DNA of 37,966 bases from Opitutia bacterium (GCA_947472765.1 CANJCM010000044.1:1-37966); one strand, 5' to 3'; counted from the stretch's first letter, positions 23,119 to 31,963 are shown. Numbers and translations are program-made. Notes: a model not told the origin generated them from the letters alone.

Positions 23119-24564
23119 CTAAGCCATGATGTCGCTTACGACTTCACCGGAAACGCCGGTGAGGCGGACATCGAGACCCTGGAACCGCGTGTTAAGCCGC
23201 CGGTGGTCGACTCCCATCAACGCGAGCATCGTCGCGTGCAGATCGTGAACGGACACGACCTTGTCGACGGCGCGATAGCCCAGTTCATCCGTCGACCCAT
23301 AGGTGAGCCCGCCTTTGACGCCACCGCCGGCGAGAAAGACGCTGAAGCCGAGAATGTGGTGATCGCGCCCCGATCCCTGTCCCATCGGCGTGCGGCCGAA
23401 TTCGCCGCCCCAGAGAATCAGCGTGTCGTCGAGCATCCCGCGCTGCTTCAGATCCTTGATCAGCGCGGCGGTCGCCTGGTCCACGTCATGTGCTGCGTCC
23501 TTCATGCCGGGCTCGAGTTCGCCGTGATGATCCCACGCGCGATGGTAGAGCTGAATCATCCGCACCCCGCGTTCCGCCAGCCGGCGGGCGAGCAGACAGT
23601 TCGACGCGAAGCTCCCGTCGCCCGGCTCCTTCACCCCGTAGAGATCCAGGGTCGCCTTGGACTCACTGCGAAAGTCGGTCAGCTCCGGGACGCTCGCCTG
23701 CATCTTGAACGCCATTTCGTACTGCGCGATGCGGGTCGCAATTTCCGGGTCGTATTGTTCGGCGGCGAGCTGGCCGTTCATGCGCGCGATCTCCTCCACC
23801 ACGAGGCGTTGCGTGCTCTGGCACACGCCGGCAGGATTGCCGATGTAGTGGACGGCGTCGCCGCGCGACTGCAGGGGAATGCCCTGGAACCGGCTCGGCA
23901 GCAGGCCGCTGGACCACTGGCGTGACGAGATCGGCTGCAGGCCGTACCTGCCCTGCGAGTTGAGCACGATGAAACCGGGCAGGTTCTGGGCTTCGGCCCC
24001 CAAGCCATACGACAGCCATGAACCCATGCTGGGCCGGCCCTTGATGATCGAGCCGGTGTTCATGAACGCATGCGCGGTGTCGTGGTTGATCTGCTCGGTC
24101 TGCATCGAGCGAATCACGCACAGATCGTCCGCCACCGTGGCGATGTGCGGAAACAGCTCGCTGATCTCCATGCCCGACTGGCCGTGCCGGTGGAATTCCG
24201 TGAACGGGCCGCGCGCCTTGAGTTCCGCGTTCTGGAGCTGCGCGAGCTGCTCTCCCTTGGTGAACGACTCCGGAAATGGTTTGCCGTGCAGCGCCTTGAG
24301 CTCGGGCTTCCAGTCGAAACTTTCGAACTGGGAGGGACCGCCCGCCATGCAGAGGAAGATCACTCGCTTCGCCCGCACCGGATAATGCGCCTCGCGCAGG
24401 ATGCCGTTCCAGCCCGCCGGCGGCGTCGCGGTTACCCCCGTCGCTGCCCCCAGCCGCTGCTGCAGCAGGGCGAAGGCCATGCCTCCCAGCCCGTAGGCGC
24501 TCTGGGTGAGGAAAGTCCGCCGGTTTATGCTCAAGGCCTGGGCGGTGGGATCGAGGCGTGGCAT
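23119..24564 (-). CDS. DUF1501 family secreted protein
   Basis: About 481 residues. DUF1501 proteins have an alkaline-phosphatase/sulfatase-like fold and are abundant in Planctomycetota and Verrucomicrobiota, where they are regularly next to PSCyt1/DUF1549/DUF1553 proteins; biochemical activity is not established. A twin-arginine-like signal begins the protein (INRRTFLTQSAYGLGGMAFA, R15-R16). Typical blocks: KRVIFLCMAGGPSQFESFDW, QTEQINHDTAHAFMNTGS, RPSMGSWLSYGLG, LILWGGEFGRTPMGQG, DHHILGFSVFLAGGGVKGG and the C-terminal VHDLHATMLALMGVDHRRL. ATG at 24564. Lies 159 bases downstream of the DUF1549/1553 gene on the same strand, so likely one operon, with a REP-B doublet in between. Confidence 0.93.
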   Translation of the reverse strand: MPRLDPTAQALSINRRTFLTQSAYGLGGMAFALLQQRLGAATGVTATPPAGWNGILREAHYPVRAKRVIFLCMAGGPSQFESFDWKPELKALHGKPFPESFTKGEQLAQLQNAELKARGPFTEFHRHGQSGMEISELFPHIATVADDLCVIRSMQTEQINHDTAHAFMNTGSIIKGRPSMGSWLSYGLGAEAQNLPGFIVLNSQGRYGLQPISSRQWSSGLLPSRFQGIPLQSRGDAVHYIGNPAGVCQSTQRLVVEEIARMNGQLAAEQYDPEIATRIAQYEMAFKMQASVPELTDFRSESKATLDLYGVKEPGDGSFASNCLLARRLAERGVRMIQLYHRAWDHHGELEPGMKDAAHDVDQATAALIKDLKQRGMLDDTLILWGGEFGRTPMGQGSGRDHHILGFSVFLAGGGVKGGLTYGSTDELGYRAVDKVVSVHDLHATMLALMGVDHRRLNTRFQGLDVRLTGVSGEVVSDIMA

Positions 24565-24595
24565 TCTAGTAGGTATTTAAAACGGTGCAGTAGAT

Positions 24596-24667
24596 GTAGG
24601 GCCGCCGCTTGCCGGCGGGCCGCTTTTCGAGTGAACAACGCGGCCTGCCGACGAGCGGCAGCCCTAC
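24596..24667. repeat. REP-B inverted doublet between the two operon genes
   Basis: GTAG 24596-24599 with hairpin 24600-24621, then 20 nt, hairpin 24642-24663 with CTAC 24664-24667. Both hairpins have 8 pairs, one bulge at the same relative place and a 5-nt loop. They differ by paired changes (G-C versus T-A), so the stem is kept while the sequence varies. Confidence 0.85.
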
Positions 24668-24723
24668 ACGATTCTGTTTCCCCTTGTTCATTCGTCGAAG
24701 TGGTCGAAATGCAACGGCCCGGC

Positions 24724-27700
24724 TTAGAAGCGGGTCAGCACTTCGTGTGAGTTGAGAATGACGCGGGCGACGTTGGTCCAGCTCGCGAGTTCGACCGGAT
24801 CGCCGGCCGGAGCCGGAGCGGGGCCCACCTGCAGCAATTGCTCGGCCTCGGCGCGATCCCCCGCGTAATGCGCACGCAGGGACTGCAGCATCTTCGTGAA
24901 CGACTCCACCTCTGCCGGCCGGGGATCCCGCGCGAGCGCCAGTTGGAACGCCCGTCGCAGACGCGCCGCGTCGGACGGCTCGGTGGCAATCCGCGCCGCG
25001 AACACCCGGGCCGCTTCGACGAACGTTGGATCGTTCAGCAGCGTGAGCGCTTGCTGCGGGGTGTTGCTGGTCACCCGCTGCGCCGTGCACTCGTCGCGCG
25101 CGGGGGCGTCGAAGTTGGCCAGCATCGGATGCAGGAAGGTCCGCTGCCAGTGCATGTACACGCCGCGGCGCCACTGCCCCTCCGGGCCGCTGGCCACGTA
25201 GTCGCGGTCCGGGAACTGCAGCGCGGCATAGTAGCCGGCCGGCTGATACGGGCGGATGCTGGGCCCGCCGACGTCACGCAGGTCCAGCAGGCCCGCAATG
25301 AACAGGGCGTTGTCGCGTACGAACTCGGCATCGAGCCGGCGCGGGTTTTGCGAGGCCAGCAGCCGGTTGGCCGGGTCGGCCTCGCGCAGTTCGGGTCGCA
25401 GCCGGCTGCTCTGGCGATAAGCGGCGCTGGTCACGATCAACCGCATCATGTGCCGCATGTCCCAGCCGCGATCCCGAAACTCGACCGCGAGCCAGTCGAG
25501 CAGTTCGGGATGCGAGGGCAGTTCGCCCTGGGAGCCGAGGTCATCGATCGCCGCACTCAATCCCGTGCCAAAGTAGAGCGCCCAGAGCCGGTTCATCACC
25601 GCGCGCGCCGTGATGGGGTTTTCCGGCGAGACCATCCAGCGGGCGAGATCGAGCCGGGTCAGCCGCTTTTCAGGCGTGCTCTCGATCCGGCCGGGCAGGA
25701 AGCTCGGCGTGGCCGGCAACACCACCGGCCCGCTCTCGTCCTGCCAGTTGCCGCGGGCCAGCACGCGAGTGGTGAGCGGATTCTGGGCCTCCGTGATCAT
25801 CGTCCAGGCTCGTCCGCCATTCGTCTCCCGCAGGGCGGTGGTCAACGTGTGATACCGGCGGAAATCCGCGTTGTTCTCGGGCGAGTTCGCCAGCCAGGCT
25901 TCGACCAGCGCGGGCGACGGCGCCCCGGCCTTTCGTTCCGCGGTCAGCACGGCGAGCATCGGCGGGCTGCCGGTCTGAAGCGGATCGAGTGCGGCCAGCG
26001 GACTGAACGACAGCCGAAACCGCGCGGGCATGTCGCTGCTCAGCTTGACGACCATCGTCTCTCCCGCGGCGAGGTTCACGGGAGCCTCGGGGAGCCACAC
26101 GCCGAAGTTGCCTTCCGGCGATTCGGGAATCTTCCAGCCGGTCACGATGCCGCGGGCTTCCTCGCCTTCCTTGTAACGCGTGATCGACTCCTTCGCTTCG
26201 CCGGCGATGACCGGCACCGGTCGCAGCGTCCCCGACGCCTCCTGCACGAAAAGCCTCAGCTCCATCGGCTCGCGGGGTGGCTTCTGCGTCGGCAGGGCCG
26301 AGGTGGGACGCTTTTGCAGCACTTCGAGCCGGATGGCCGCCACCGGGAACGGCAGCGGAGCCAGGGTGAGCTCGAGATTCTCGTCGCGGTTCACGAAACG
26401 ACTGGACGCGATCACGCCGTCCGTTTCGAACGTGACCGGAGTCGCGCGCGGCACTCCGTCGCGGTGAAACTTCGAGGCCGTGATCGCGGTCGTGGCCCAG
26501 CCGCCGGGTGCTTGCGCCAGCTGGGCACGCATCTCTTCCTGCCAGCGCTGGAAAGCCGGAGTCTCCGCCTCGGCGGTGGCGCGCCGGTTCATCCGGGTGA
26601 GGAACTCGCGCAGATCCCGCTCGATCGCGTCGTGACGCTTCGTCAGGTACGGGCTCTTCACTTCCATTTCGGGCGGAAACGGATGGTCGTTGCTGAAGTC
26701 CGGCAGGTCGGGATTCAGCGAAATGTTCGTGTCGCTATACACGCCCCACTGCCGCACATCCGAGAAGAAGCCCTGCAGTTCGTAGAAATCGCGCGTCTTG
26801 ATCGGGTCGAACTTGTGATCGTGGCACTCGGCACAGCCGAACGTGCTGCCGAACCAGGCGGCGGCGACGGAGCGCACGCGTTCCGCCCCATATTTGGCGA
26901 GATACTCCCGCGGCTGCGCGCCGCCCTCCCGGGTCATCATGTTGAGCCGGTTGTAGCCGGTGGCCACGCGCTGTTCCGGCGTGGCGTTGGGCAGCAGATC
27001 GCCGGCGAGCTGCTCGATCGTGAACTGGTCGAAGCGCTTGTTCGTGTTGAAGGCGTCGATCACGTAATCCCGATACGGAAAAATCCGCTGCTTCTGATCG
27101 CCGTGAAAGCCGACCGTGTCGGCAAAGCGCACAATATCCAGCCACCACACCGCCATCCGCTCGCCGTGCCGCGGCGAGGCCAGCAGCCGGTCGACGTGTC
27201 GTTCGTACGCGCCGGGCGAGCGATCGGCGACGAAAGCGGCGACTTCCTCCGGCGTCGGGGGCAGCCCGGTGAGATCGAGAGACACGCGGCGAAGGAGTTG
27301 GGCGCGGTCCGCCTCCGGCGAGAGATCGACTTTCCGTTCGGCCAGCCGGGCCCGGATGAAGGCGTCGACCGGATGGGAGGCGAGGCGCGGCGGCTCCGGT
27401 TTTTTGAGCGGCTCATAGGCCCAGTGCCGATCGTAAACGGCGCCTTCGGCGATCCAGCGGCGGATGGTTTCCTTCTGCGCAGCGGTGAGCGTCTTGTGGG
27501 AGTCTTCCGGCGGCATGGGATCCACCGAGTCCGTAATGCGCAGGTAGGCTTCACTCTCCTCGGGTTTCCCCGGCACGATCGGAAAGAAGCCGTGCTTGGT
27601 GGGTTTGAGCGCCTCCTCCCGGAGGTCCAACCGCAGTCCGGCTTCCCGGCTGCTCACGTCGAAGCCGTGACAGAGGAAGCATGTGTTCGACATGATCGGC

Positions 27701-27834
27701 CGGATGTCGCGGTTGAACGAAACGGGCGCCGGCTCGGCCGCACTTGCTTCGACCTGAATCAGGCCGGAGGTGAACGCCACCACGACCGCCAGGCTACAAG
27801 GCAGGAACGGCGCAACAGGAACAAGGCGGGTCAT
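24724..27834 (-). CDS. PSCyt1-DUF1549-DUF1553 protein (planctomycete-type cytochrome c domain protein)
   Basis: About 1036 residues. Sec signal (FLPCSLAVVVAFTSGLIQVE), then a PSCyt1 haem c domain with C52-x-x-C55-H56 (NTCFLCHGFD), DUF1549 (about residues 155-365, HPVDAFIRARLAERKVDL, LDLTGLPPTPEEVAAF, and CAECHDHKFDPIKTRDFY, which carries a second CxxCH), a middle carbohydrate-binding-like region, and DUF1553 from about residue 750 (RLDLARWMVSPENPITARAV) to the end (NTPQQALTLLNDPTFVEAAR). The family partners DUF1501 proteins and is thought to take part in complex polysaccharide use; this is association, not proof. I chose the ATG at 27834 because it begins the signal; an upstream in-frame start at 27945 adds 37 non-signal residues. 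Confidence 0.93.
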   Translation of the reverse strand: MTRLVPVAPFLPCSLAVVVAFTSGLIQVEASAAEPAPVSFNRDIRPIMSNTCFLCHGFDVSSREAGLRLDLREEALKPTKHGFFPIVPGKPEESEAYLRITDSVDPMPPEDSHKTLTAAQKETIRRWIAEGAVYDRHWAYEPLKKPEPPRLASHPVDAFIRARLAERKVDLSPEADRAQLLRRVSLDLTGLPPTPEEVAAFVADRSPGAYERHVDRLLASPRHGERMAVWWLDIVRFADTVGFHGDQKQRIFPYRDYVIDAFNTNKRFDQFTIEQLAGDLLPNATPEQRVATGYNRLNMMTREGGAQPREYLAKYGAERVRSVAAAWFGSTFGCAECHDHKFDPIKTRDFYELQGFFSDVRQWGVYSDTNISLNPDLPDFSNDHPFPPEMEVKSPYLTKRHDAIERDLREFLTRMNRRATAEAETPAFQRWQEEMRAQLAQAPGGWATTAITASKFHRDGVPRATPVTFETDGVIASSRFVNRDENLELTLAPLPFPVAAIRLEVLQKRPTSALPTQKPPREPMELRLFVQEASGTLRPVPVIAGEAKESITRYKEGEEARGIVTGWKIPESPEGNFGVWLPEAPVNLAAGETMVVKLSSDMPARFRLSFSPLAALDPLQTGSPPMLAVLTAERKAGAPSPALVEAWLANSPENNADFRRYHTLTTALRETNGGRAWTMITEAQNPLTTRVLARGNWQDESGPVVLPATPSFLPGRIESTPEKRLTRLDLARWMVSPENPITARAVMNRLWALYFGTGLSAAIDDLGSQGELPSHPELLDWLAVEFRDRGWDMRHMMRLIVTSAAYRQSSRLRPELREADPANRLLASQNPRRLDAEFVRDNALFIAGLLDLRDVGGPSIRPYQPAGYYAALQFPDRDYVASGPEGQWRRGVYMHWQRTFLHPMLANFDAPARDECTAQRVTSNTPQQALTLLNDPTFVEAARVFAARIATEPSDAARLRRAFQLALARDPRPAEVESFTKMLQSLRAHYAGDRAEAEQLLQVGPAPAPAGDPVELASWTNVARVILNSHEVLTRF

Positions 27835-27995
27835 GTGGGGGTGGGAGGTCAGCGGTCTCGCCTCGCTCAGTATGATCCATCCGGCAAACGGCGGGCACTT
27901 GCGACCGATCGAGTCGTAAGCTGGCCCCGCCCGTTGGGGTTTCAACCCTGAACCGCCTCAAACCGATTTGCTCCCGCCGGACTCTCTCACCAGGT

Positions 27996-28260
27996 CGGTT
28001 TAACCACCGAGACACCGAGACACAGAGAGCCGGGCTGGCTCGGTGCCTCCGTGTCTGCTCGGTGGTTAAATCGCACGGTTTGGGTGGAGGAGTTGAGCCT
28101 GAAGTCAGGAATCCAGGAAGCAGACTTCGGCGCAGCAAATTTGGACAGGATGACAGGCTGTTTCAGGATGGGTGCTTTGGCTCGAACCCCTGGCCCGAAT
28201 CCTGCCAATCCTGTCATCCTGTCAAAGCTCCGAGCCTCTGTGTCTTCGTGGTTAAGTCCG
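27996..28260 (+). repeat. Composite word repeat, copy 2
   Basis: Same layout and orientation as 22833-23062, with the segment from GTTGAGCCTGA (28092) to GTTAAGTCCG (28260) clearly homologous to 22886-23062. The left end has an extra inverted word pair (TTTAACCACCGAGACACCGA / TCGGTGGTTAAA). It lies in the 435-base gap 27835-28269; the remaining 27835-27995 shows nothing. Confidence 0.85.
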
Positions 28261-28269
28261 CGCCCGCCG

Positions 28270-29820
28270 TTACGGTTCGAACTTCAGCGAATACAAATCC
28301 GCATCGCTGAGCACGAGCTTCAGCCGCACCGGCTTGCCGGCGAGTGCGCTCAGGTCGCTGCGGTCGCCCCAGGAAACGGTGCGATTCAGCGTATCGCCAA
28401 AGAGTTCGTCGCACTCGGCGAGCGAGTAGCCCGGGAGCGCTTTCCCATTGGCGCCCTGCAGTTCCACGCGGATCGAGCCTGCGGCGGAGGTGGCGAAGTT
28501 GAAGGTGAGTTTGCGACCCGAGAACGTGATCGGCTTCGAGATCATTTCGCCGCCCGACAGCTTCGCGTTGAGCGAGACGAAGCCGTCGATCCGAATCGTG
28601 TAGCGACGGACGCGCGTCGGCAGCTTCCAGTGATCGTCGTGGGCATAGAGCGTGAGCTCGGGCTCGGCAGTCGGGTCTTCGGCCGGTGACTCGAACATAC
28701 CCAGGCTGATGAAACCGTCGCCGTAGACCCAGTTGTCCTTCCGCTGCGGTCCCGGGCGGAGGAACGCCTCGCCCCAGCGATTGAAGGAGCGTCCGTCGCG
28801 GCTCGTCATGAAGAGGGCGTCGGTGATGACGGTGCCGTAACGCGGCGAGAATTTCATGCGGGCCTGGCGGTGCGCGGAATCCGGGAGGTCGCGCATCGCG
28901 GCGGCGGAGAACGGACGGTCGATGTAGCGGCCCGGGAAACCGACGAAGAGGTGCGGCGCGCGGTAGTACGGCTGGATGGCGTTCGTGTAGAGGGCCTCGT
29001 CGCGGGAATTCGGGTAGCTGAGGATCTCGGTCTCGGTCCAGTTCAGGAAATCCTTCGAGGTCGCCACCTGCACGTCGCGGACGCCCGTCTTGGTGTCGTT
29101 GGTTATTTTGCCGTCCGGGCCGTGAAAGCTGCGGATGTAGCACCAGTAGTGCTTCCGGATCGGATCCCAGAACGCGTTGTTCTGGGTGTCGAACTTGCCG
29201 CGCGTGATGATCGGCTTCTCCGAGATGCGGGTCCAGTGGATGCCATCGGCGGACTTGAGTCCGTAGAGGCCGCCCGGGCCTTCGCTCACGGCCTTGTACT
29301 TTTCGTCGGGACGCGCGTCGGGATTTGCGTCCTTGAAGGGCGTGAAGTTGTCCAGCTTCGGCACGGCCCAGACGATGTTGTTCTTTTTTGAGCCGTTGAA
29401 TTCGAAGAGGCCGAGTTCCGGCTTCGTCCAGTGAATGCCATCCCGGCTCTCCGCGTAGCACACCACGGAGTCGCGGCGTTCGTCGGGTTTGGCGGGATTG
29501 AACATCAGCTTCGTGCCATCCTTGTTCGTCAGCTCCATGCCCATGTACCACATCCGGAAGACATCACCGTCGCGGATGATGGTCTCGAAATCGCTGCCGC
29601 TGCCTTCCCAGGGCGCGTCCCGCGTCAGCACGACCTCCTTCGGCACCGGTGAATGCAGTCGCAGCTCGAGGTTCGTCTTCTGCGCGATCAGGAATTCGTC
29701 GACGAACAGTTCGCGCCGGCTGCCGAGGTCAATCGGCGCATCGGCCGCGGTGCTGAGGTGGGGTGAAAAGGTGGCGCCAAGCACCGCCAGCAGGGTGGGG
29801 AGGAGTCGGGAAGACGTCAT
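28270..29820 (-). CDS. Secreted five-bladed beta-propeller, glycoside hydrolase-like protein
   Basis: About 516 residues. Signal peptide (SRLLPTLLAVLGATFSPHLS). Propeller-type repeats follow: FRMWYMGMELTNKDG, SVVCYAESRDGIHWTKPELG, LYGLKSADGIHWTRISEKP, YWCYIRSFHGPDGK and MTSRDGRSFNRWGEAFLRPG. These resemble GH32/GH43/GH117-fold proteins in which ESxDGxxW units line each blade; the early RRELFVDEFLI is common in PVC members. A beta-sandwich tail (RKLTFNFATSAAGSIRVELQ) could bind carbohydrate. Specificity is unknown. I chose the ATG at 29820; the upstream reading frame starting with GTG passes through hairpin DNA. Downstream of a structured leader (29945-30020). Confidence 0.8.
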   Translation of the reverse strand: MTSSRLLPTLLAVLGATFSPHLSTAADAPIDLGSRRELFVDEFLIAQKTNLELRLHSPVPKEVVLTRDAPWEGSGSDFETIIRDGDVFRMWYMGMELTNKDGTKLMFNPAKPDERRDSVVCYAESRDGIHWTKPELGLFEFNGSKKNNIVWAVPKLDNFTPFKDANPDARPDEKYKAVSEGPGGLYGLKSADGIHWTRISEKPIITRGKFDTQNNAFWDPIRKHYWCYIRSFHGPDGKITNDTKTGVRDVQVATSKDFLNWTETEILSYPNSRDEALYTNAIQPYYRAPHLFVGFPGRYIDRPFSAAAMRDLPDSAHRQARMKFSPRYGTVITDALFMTSRDGRSFNRWGEAFLRPGPQRKDNWVYGDGFISLGMFESPAEDPTAEPELTLYAHDDHWKLPTRVRRYTIRIDGFVSLNAKLSGGEMISKPITFSGRKLTFNFATSAAGSIRVELQGANGKALPGYSLAECDELFGDTLNRTVSWGDRSDLSALAGKPVRLKLVLSDADLYSLKFEP

Positions 29821-29944
29821 GGCATCGGTTTGCGACAGGCGCTCCGGCGGCACAAGTGGCAAGCACTGGTCTGGCGAAGTGGCCAATCCGCCGCCCGGGT
29901 TGACCGAAACAATCTTCGCCGCGATGTTCGTCGGCGGGGAAAAA

Positions 29945-30020
29945 AAGTGGCCGGCCACTTACCCCTAAGCGGCCGGCCTTTGCTTTCTTAGTTACCCCAA
30001 AACTCCCGCTAGGCGGGAGA
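29945..30020 (-). promoter_or_regulatory. Structured leader upstream of the propeller gene, two terminator-like hairpins on the minus strand
   Basis: On the minus strand, CTCCCGC-CTA-GCGGGAG followed by TTTT (30020-30000) and, 40 bases on, AAGTGGCC-GGCCACTT running into T6 (29960-29941). The two GGCCGGCC blocks (29949 and 29972 regions) can also pair with each other, giving an alternative fold. Located 120-200 bases before the ATG at 29820. It could be an attenuator, a small RNA end, or simply palindromic repeats. Confidence 0.45.
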
Positions 30021-30059
30021 AGTGTTAAATCTGATGAGAAGAGAGATAGGCATTCCATC

Positions 30060-30121
30060 CGTCCGGTCAACTCTCAGTTTGCAAATTCTACCATATTATT
30101 GCCAAAGTACTTTTTAACAGC
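30060..30121. promoter_or_regulatory. AT-rich divergent promoter region
   Basis: About 60 bases of strikingly AT-rich DNA (TTGCAAATTCTACCATATTA) between divergent genes in a GC-rich window. No clean -35/-10 pair can be fixed by eye on either strand. Together with the structured leader it accounts for the 301-base gap 29821-30121. Confidence 0.45.
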
Positions 30122-31027
30122 GTGTTATCACATATCAATAGTTCTACTCGTGAGGGCATTTTTTGGTACCGGCCGGCCGCCTGGCTGCGCGTGACCGGTC
30201 CGGATGCCGCCAATTTCCTGCAGGGACAGTTCACCAACGACCTCCGTGCGCTGGCGACGGCGACGGCCGTATATGGACTCTGGCTCAACGTGAAAGGGAA
30301 GGTTCTGGCTGACAGCTTCGTGGTCCGCGGGCACCAACCAGAGACCTTCTGGATCGGCAGCTATGCGTCGTCGCCGCTCGAGATTCGGGAGCGGCTCGAG
30401 AGTTTCATCATCGCGGACGACGTCACGATCACGGATGAAACCGCGGGTTGGGCGGCGGTGAGTGTGATCGGTTCCGACGCCGGATCGCGTCTCGCCGGAT
30501 TTCCGTCCGGCGACGGATTCGTTTTTCCCGGCCGGCGGGTTCCGTCCGGCGGCCTCGAATGGTTTTACCCCCGCGTGACCGAATTCCATGTCCGCGAGCG
30601 CCTCGCAGGTTGCGTTGAATTGGCTGCCCCCGAGTTGGATTACCGCCGCATCGCGGCGGGAATCCCAGTGGTGCCGGCCGACATCGGGCCGGGCGATTTG
30701 CCGAACGAAGGCGGGCTCGACGCCGATGCGATCTCCTTCACGAAGGGCTGCTACCTCGGCCAGGAGGTCATGGCGCGGCTGAAATCGATGGGCCGGGTGC
30801 GCCGGCGTCTGCTGCGCGTGCGCGGTGTGACGGGCGCTCCTCCCGCAGTGCCGGCGCCGCTCTTCGTGGCGGCACGGAACGTCGGCGAACTGCGCTCCGC
30901 GATCGCGGATCCATCCGGCAGCTGGATCGGACTCGCGCTGCTTTCGCTGCCGAATATCACCGCCGAGTCTGCGCTCGCGCTGGAGGCGAATGCGACTCCG
31001 GTTGTCCATCTGCTCGAAGCGCCATGA
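30122..31027 (+). CDS. ygfZ: YgfZ/GcvT-domain folate-binding protein (Fe-S cluster assembly or repair)
   Basis: About 301 residues. YgfZ (bacterial Iba57 relative) helps assemble or repair certain Fe-S enzymes and binds tetrahydrofolate. The signature Cys block is present: FTKGCYLGQEVMARLKSMG. The GcvT-like start is also seen: AAWLRVTGPDAANFLQGQFT followed by NDLRA, then LWLNVKGKVLADSFV. Somewhat short in the C-terminal barrel. The start is GTG 30122; no in-frame ATG precedes the fold, and the AT-rich promoter DNA lies immediately upstream, so the leader must be very short. The stop overlaps the next gene's start (ATGA), implying translational coupling. Confidence 0.88.
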   Translation: MLSHINSSTREGIFWYRPAAWLRVTGPDAANFLQGQFTNDLRALATATAVYGLWLNVKGKVLADSFVVRGHQPETFWIGSYASSPLEIRERLESFIIADDVTITDETAGWAAVSVIGSDAGSRLAGFPSGDGFVFPGRRVPSGGLEWFYPRVTEFHVRERLAGCVELAAPELDYRRIAAGIPVVPADIGPGDLPNEGGLDADAISFTKGCYLGQEVMARLKSMGRVRRRLLRVRGVTGAPPAVPAPLFVAARNVGELRSAIADPSGSWIGLALLSLPNITAESALALEANATPVVHLLEAP

Positions 31028-31251
31028 GTGAACTCGAGCAACTCACGCAGCTTTGCGAGCGCCTCGGGGCGCCGCCGGCCCAGGCCGCCGCCATGGCCGG
31101 GCAACTGTTGAAGCGGGCGGAGCAAATCGCGGCGGAGCGGGGTGGGACGCGGGAGGCCGCGTTGAAGCGATTGCTCGACCTCATGATTCAAGGCCGCGCC
31201 GGCAAAGTGCCCGAGGAGTTCGCACCGGTGCCTCCGCCGGATAGTAAGTAA
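31024..31251 (+). CDS. Small helical protein coupled to ygfZ, unknown function
   Basis: 75 residues: LEQLTQLCERLGAPPAQAAA, then KRAEQIAAERGGTREAALKR and a Pro-rich end (VPPPDSK). Predicted helical, cytoplasmic, no motif that I recognise. Starts in the ATGA overlap with ygfZ, which argues that it is translated. Followed 71 bases on by HU. Confidence 0.7.
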   Translation: MSELEQLTQLCERLGAPPAQAAAMAGQLLKRAEQIAAERGGTREAALKRLLDLMIQGRAGKVPEEFAPVPPPDSK

Positions 31252-31322
31252 ATTGATCAAACGGCGCGGGCCCGGAAATCAGTTTGACCGGGTTGGGCGC
31301 GGTTTCTTCGCTCGGCGTTCTC

Positions 31323-31598
31323 ATGAACAAGGCCGGCCTGATCGCGGAAGTGCAGAAGATCTTGAGCAACGGAACTTCCAAGGCGGGCGCCGAACGGGCG
31401 ACGGCTGCGGTCCTCGCCGCCGTGAAGCGCGGACTCCGGCGGGACAAGGAAGTGTCGCTCGTCGGCTTCGGCACCTTCGCGCTCGCGGTGCGCCCTGCGC
31501 GCAACGGTTTCAATCCGCACACGAAGCGACCGATGAAAATCGGCGCCGTGAAGACGATCCGCTTCAAGGCCGGGGCCGAATTGCGCGGGTTGGCCTAG
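31323..31598 (+). CDS. HU-family nucleoid DNA-binding protein
   Basis: 91 residues, the standard HU/IHF length. It has NKAGLIAEVQKILSNGTSKA at the N-terminus and the signature EVSLVGFGTFALAVRPARNG followed by FNPHTKRPMKI, which forms the DNA-embracing beta arm (Arg-Asn-Gly-x-Asn-Pro core). Bends DNA and can aid transposition or repression. ATG at 31323; an in-frame TTG at 31284 adds 13 residues before the fold. Just downstream is a GCCTCTC-TC-GAGAGGC hairpin (31648-31663), then a REP-D unit. Confidence 0.93.
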   Translation: MNKAGLIAEVQKILSNGTSKAGAERATAAVLAAVKRGLRRDKEVSLVGFGTFALAVRPARNGFNPHTKRPMKIGAVKTIRFKAGAELRGLA

Positions 31599-31670
31599 GC
31601 GCAAAGGTCGGGGCGGACCAGCCAACACACCCCGGCGCTGCCGCGCCGCCTCTCTCGAGAGGCGATCGAG

Positions 31671-31828
31671 GCAGTTGGACGAAGGCGGCGGGTGTGGGCA
31701 CCCGCCCTCCATGGCAGGCGGATCGTTCAGACTTCCGTTCGCTCTCCTCTCAAAGAGCAATCCATGGAGGGACGGTGCCCCCACCGTCCAAGGTCGCCTA
31801 ACGTGCGACGGAACGTCCACTAATCGGC
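31671..31828 (-). repeat. REP-D unit, copy 4 (reverse orientation)
   Basis: Reverse complement of copies 1-3, with both hairpins and the CCCTCCATGG / CCATGGAGGG stem kept exactly. The 365-base gap 31599-31963 holds this unit, the small hairpin after HU, and no gene. Confidence 0.9.
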
Positions 31829-31963
31829 GCAGCGCCGGGGTGTGTGGCTCGCTCTCCGGGGCCTGCAACCCGGCTGGCTAACTTCGACGCAGCCCTGGTC
31901 CGACCCGCGGACCGTCACCAAAGCGCACTTGCCCGCGGGTCCCAAAGTCGGTGCGTTGCCACC

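Noticed and set aside
24838-27951. Open frame of over 1000 codons on the plus strand opposite the DUF1549/DUF1553 gene
   Set aside because: Low-complexity Arg/Gly/His composition, no motif, and fully antisense to a gene with clear domains; long antisense frames are expected at this GC content.
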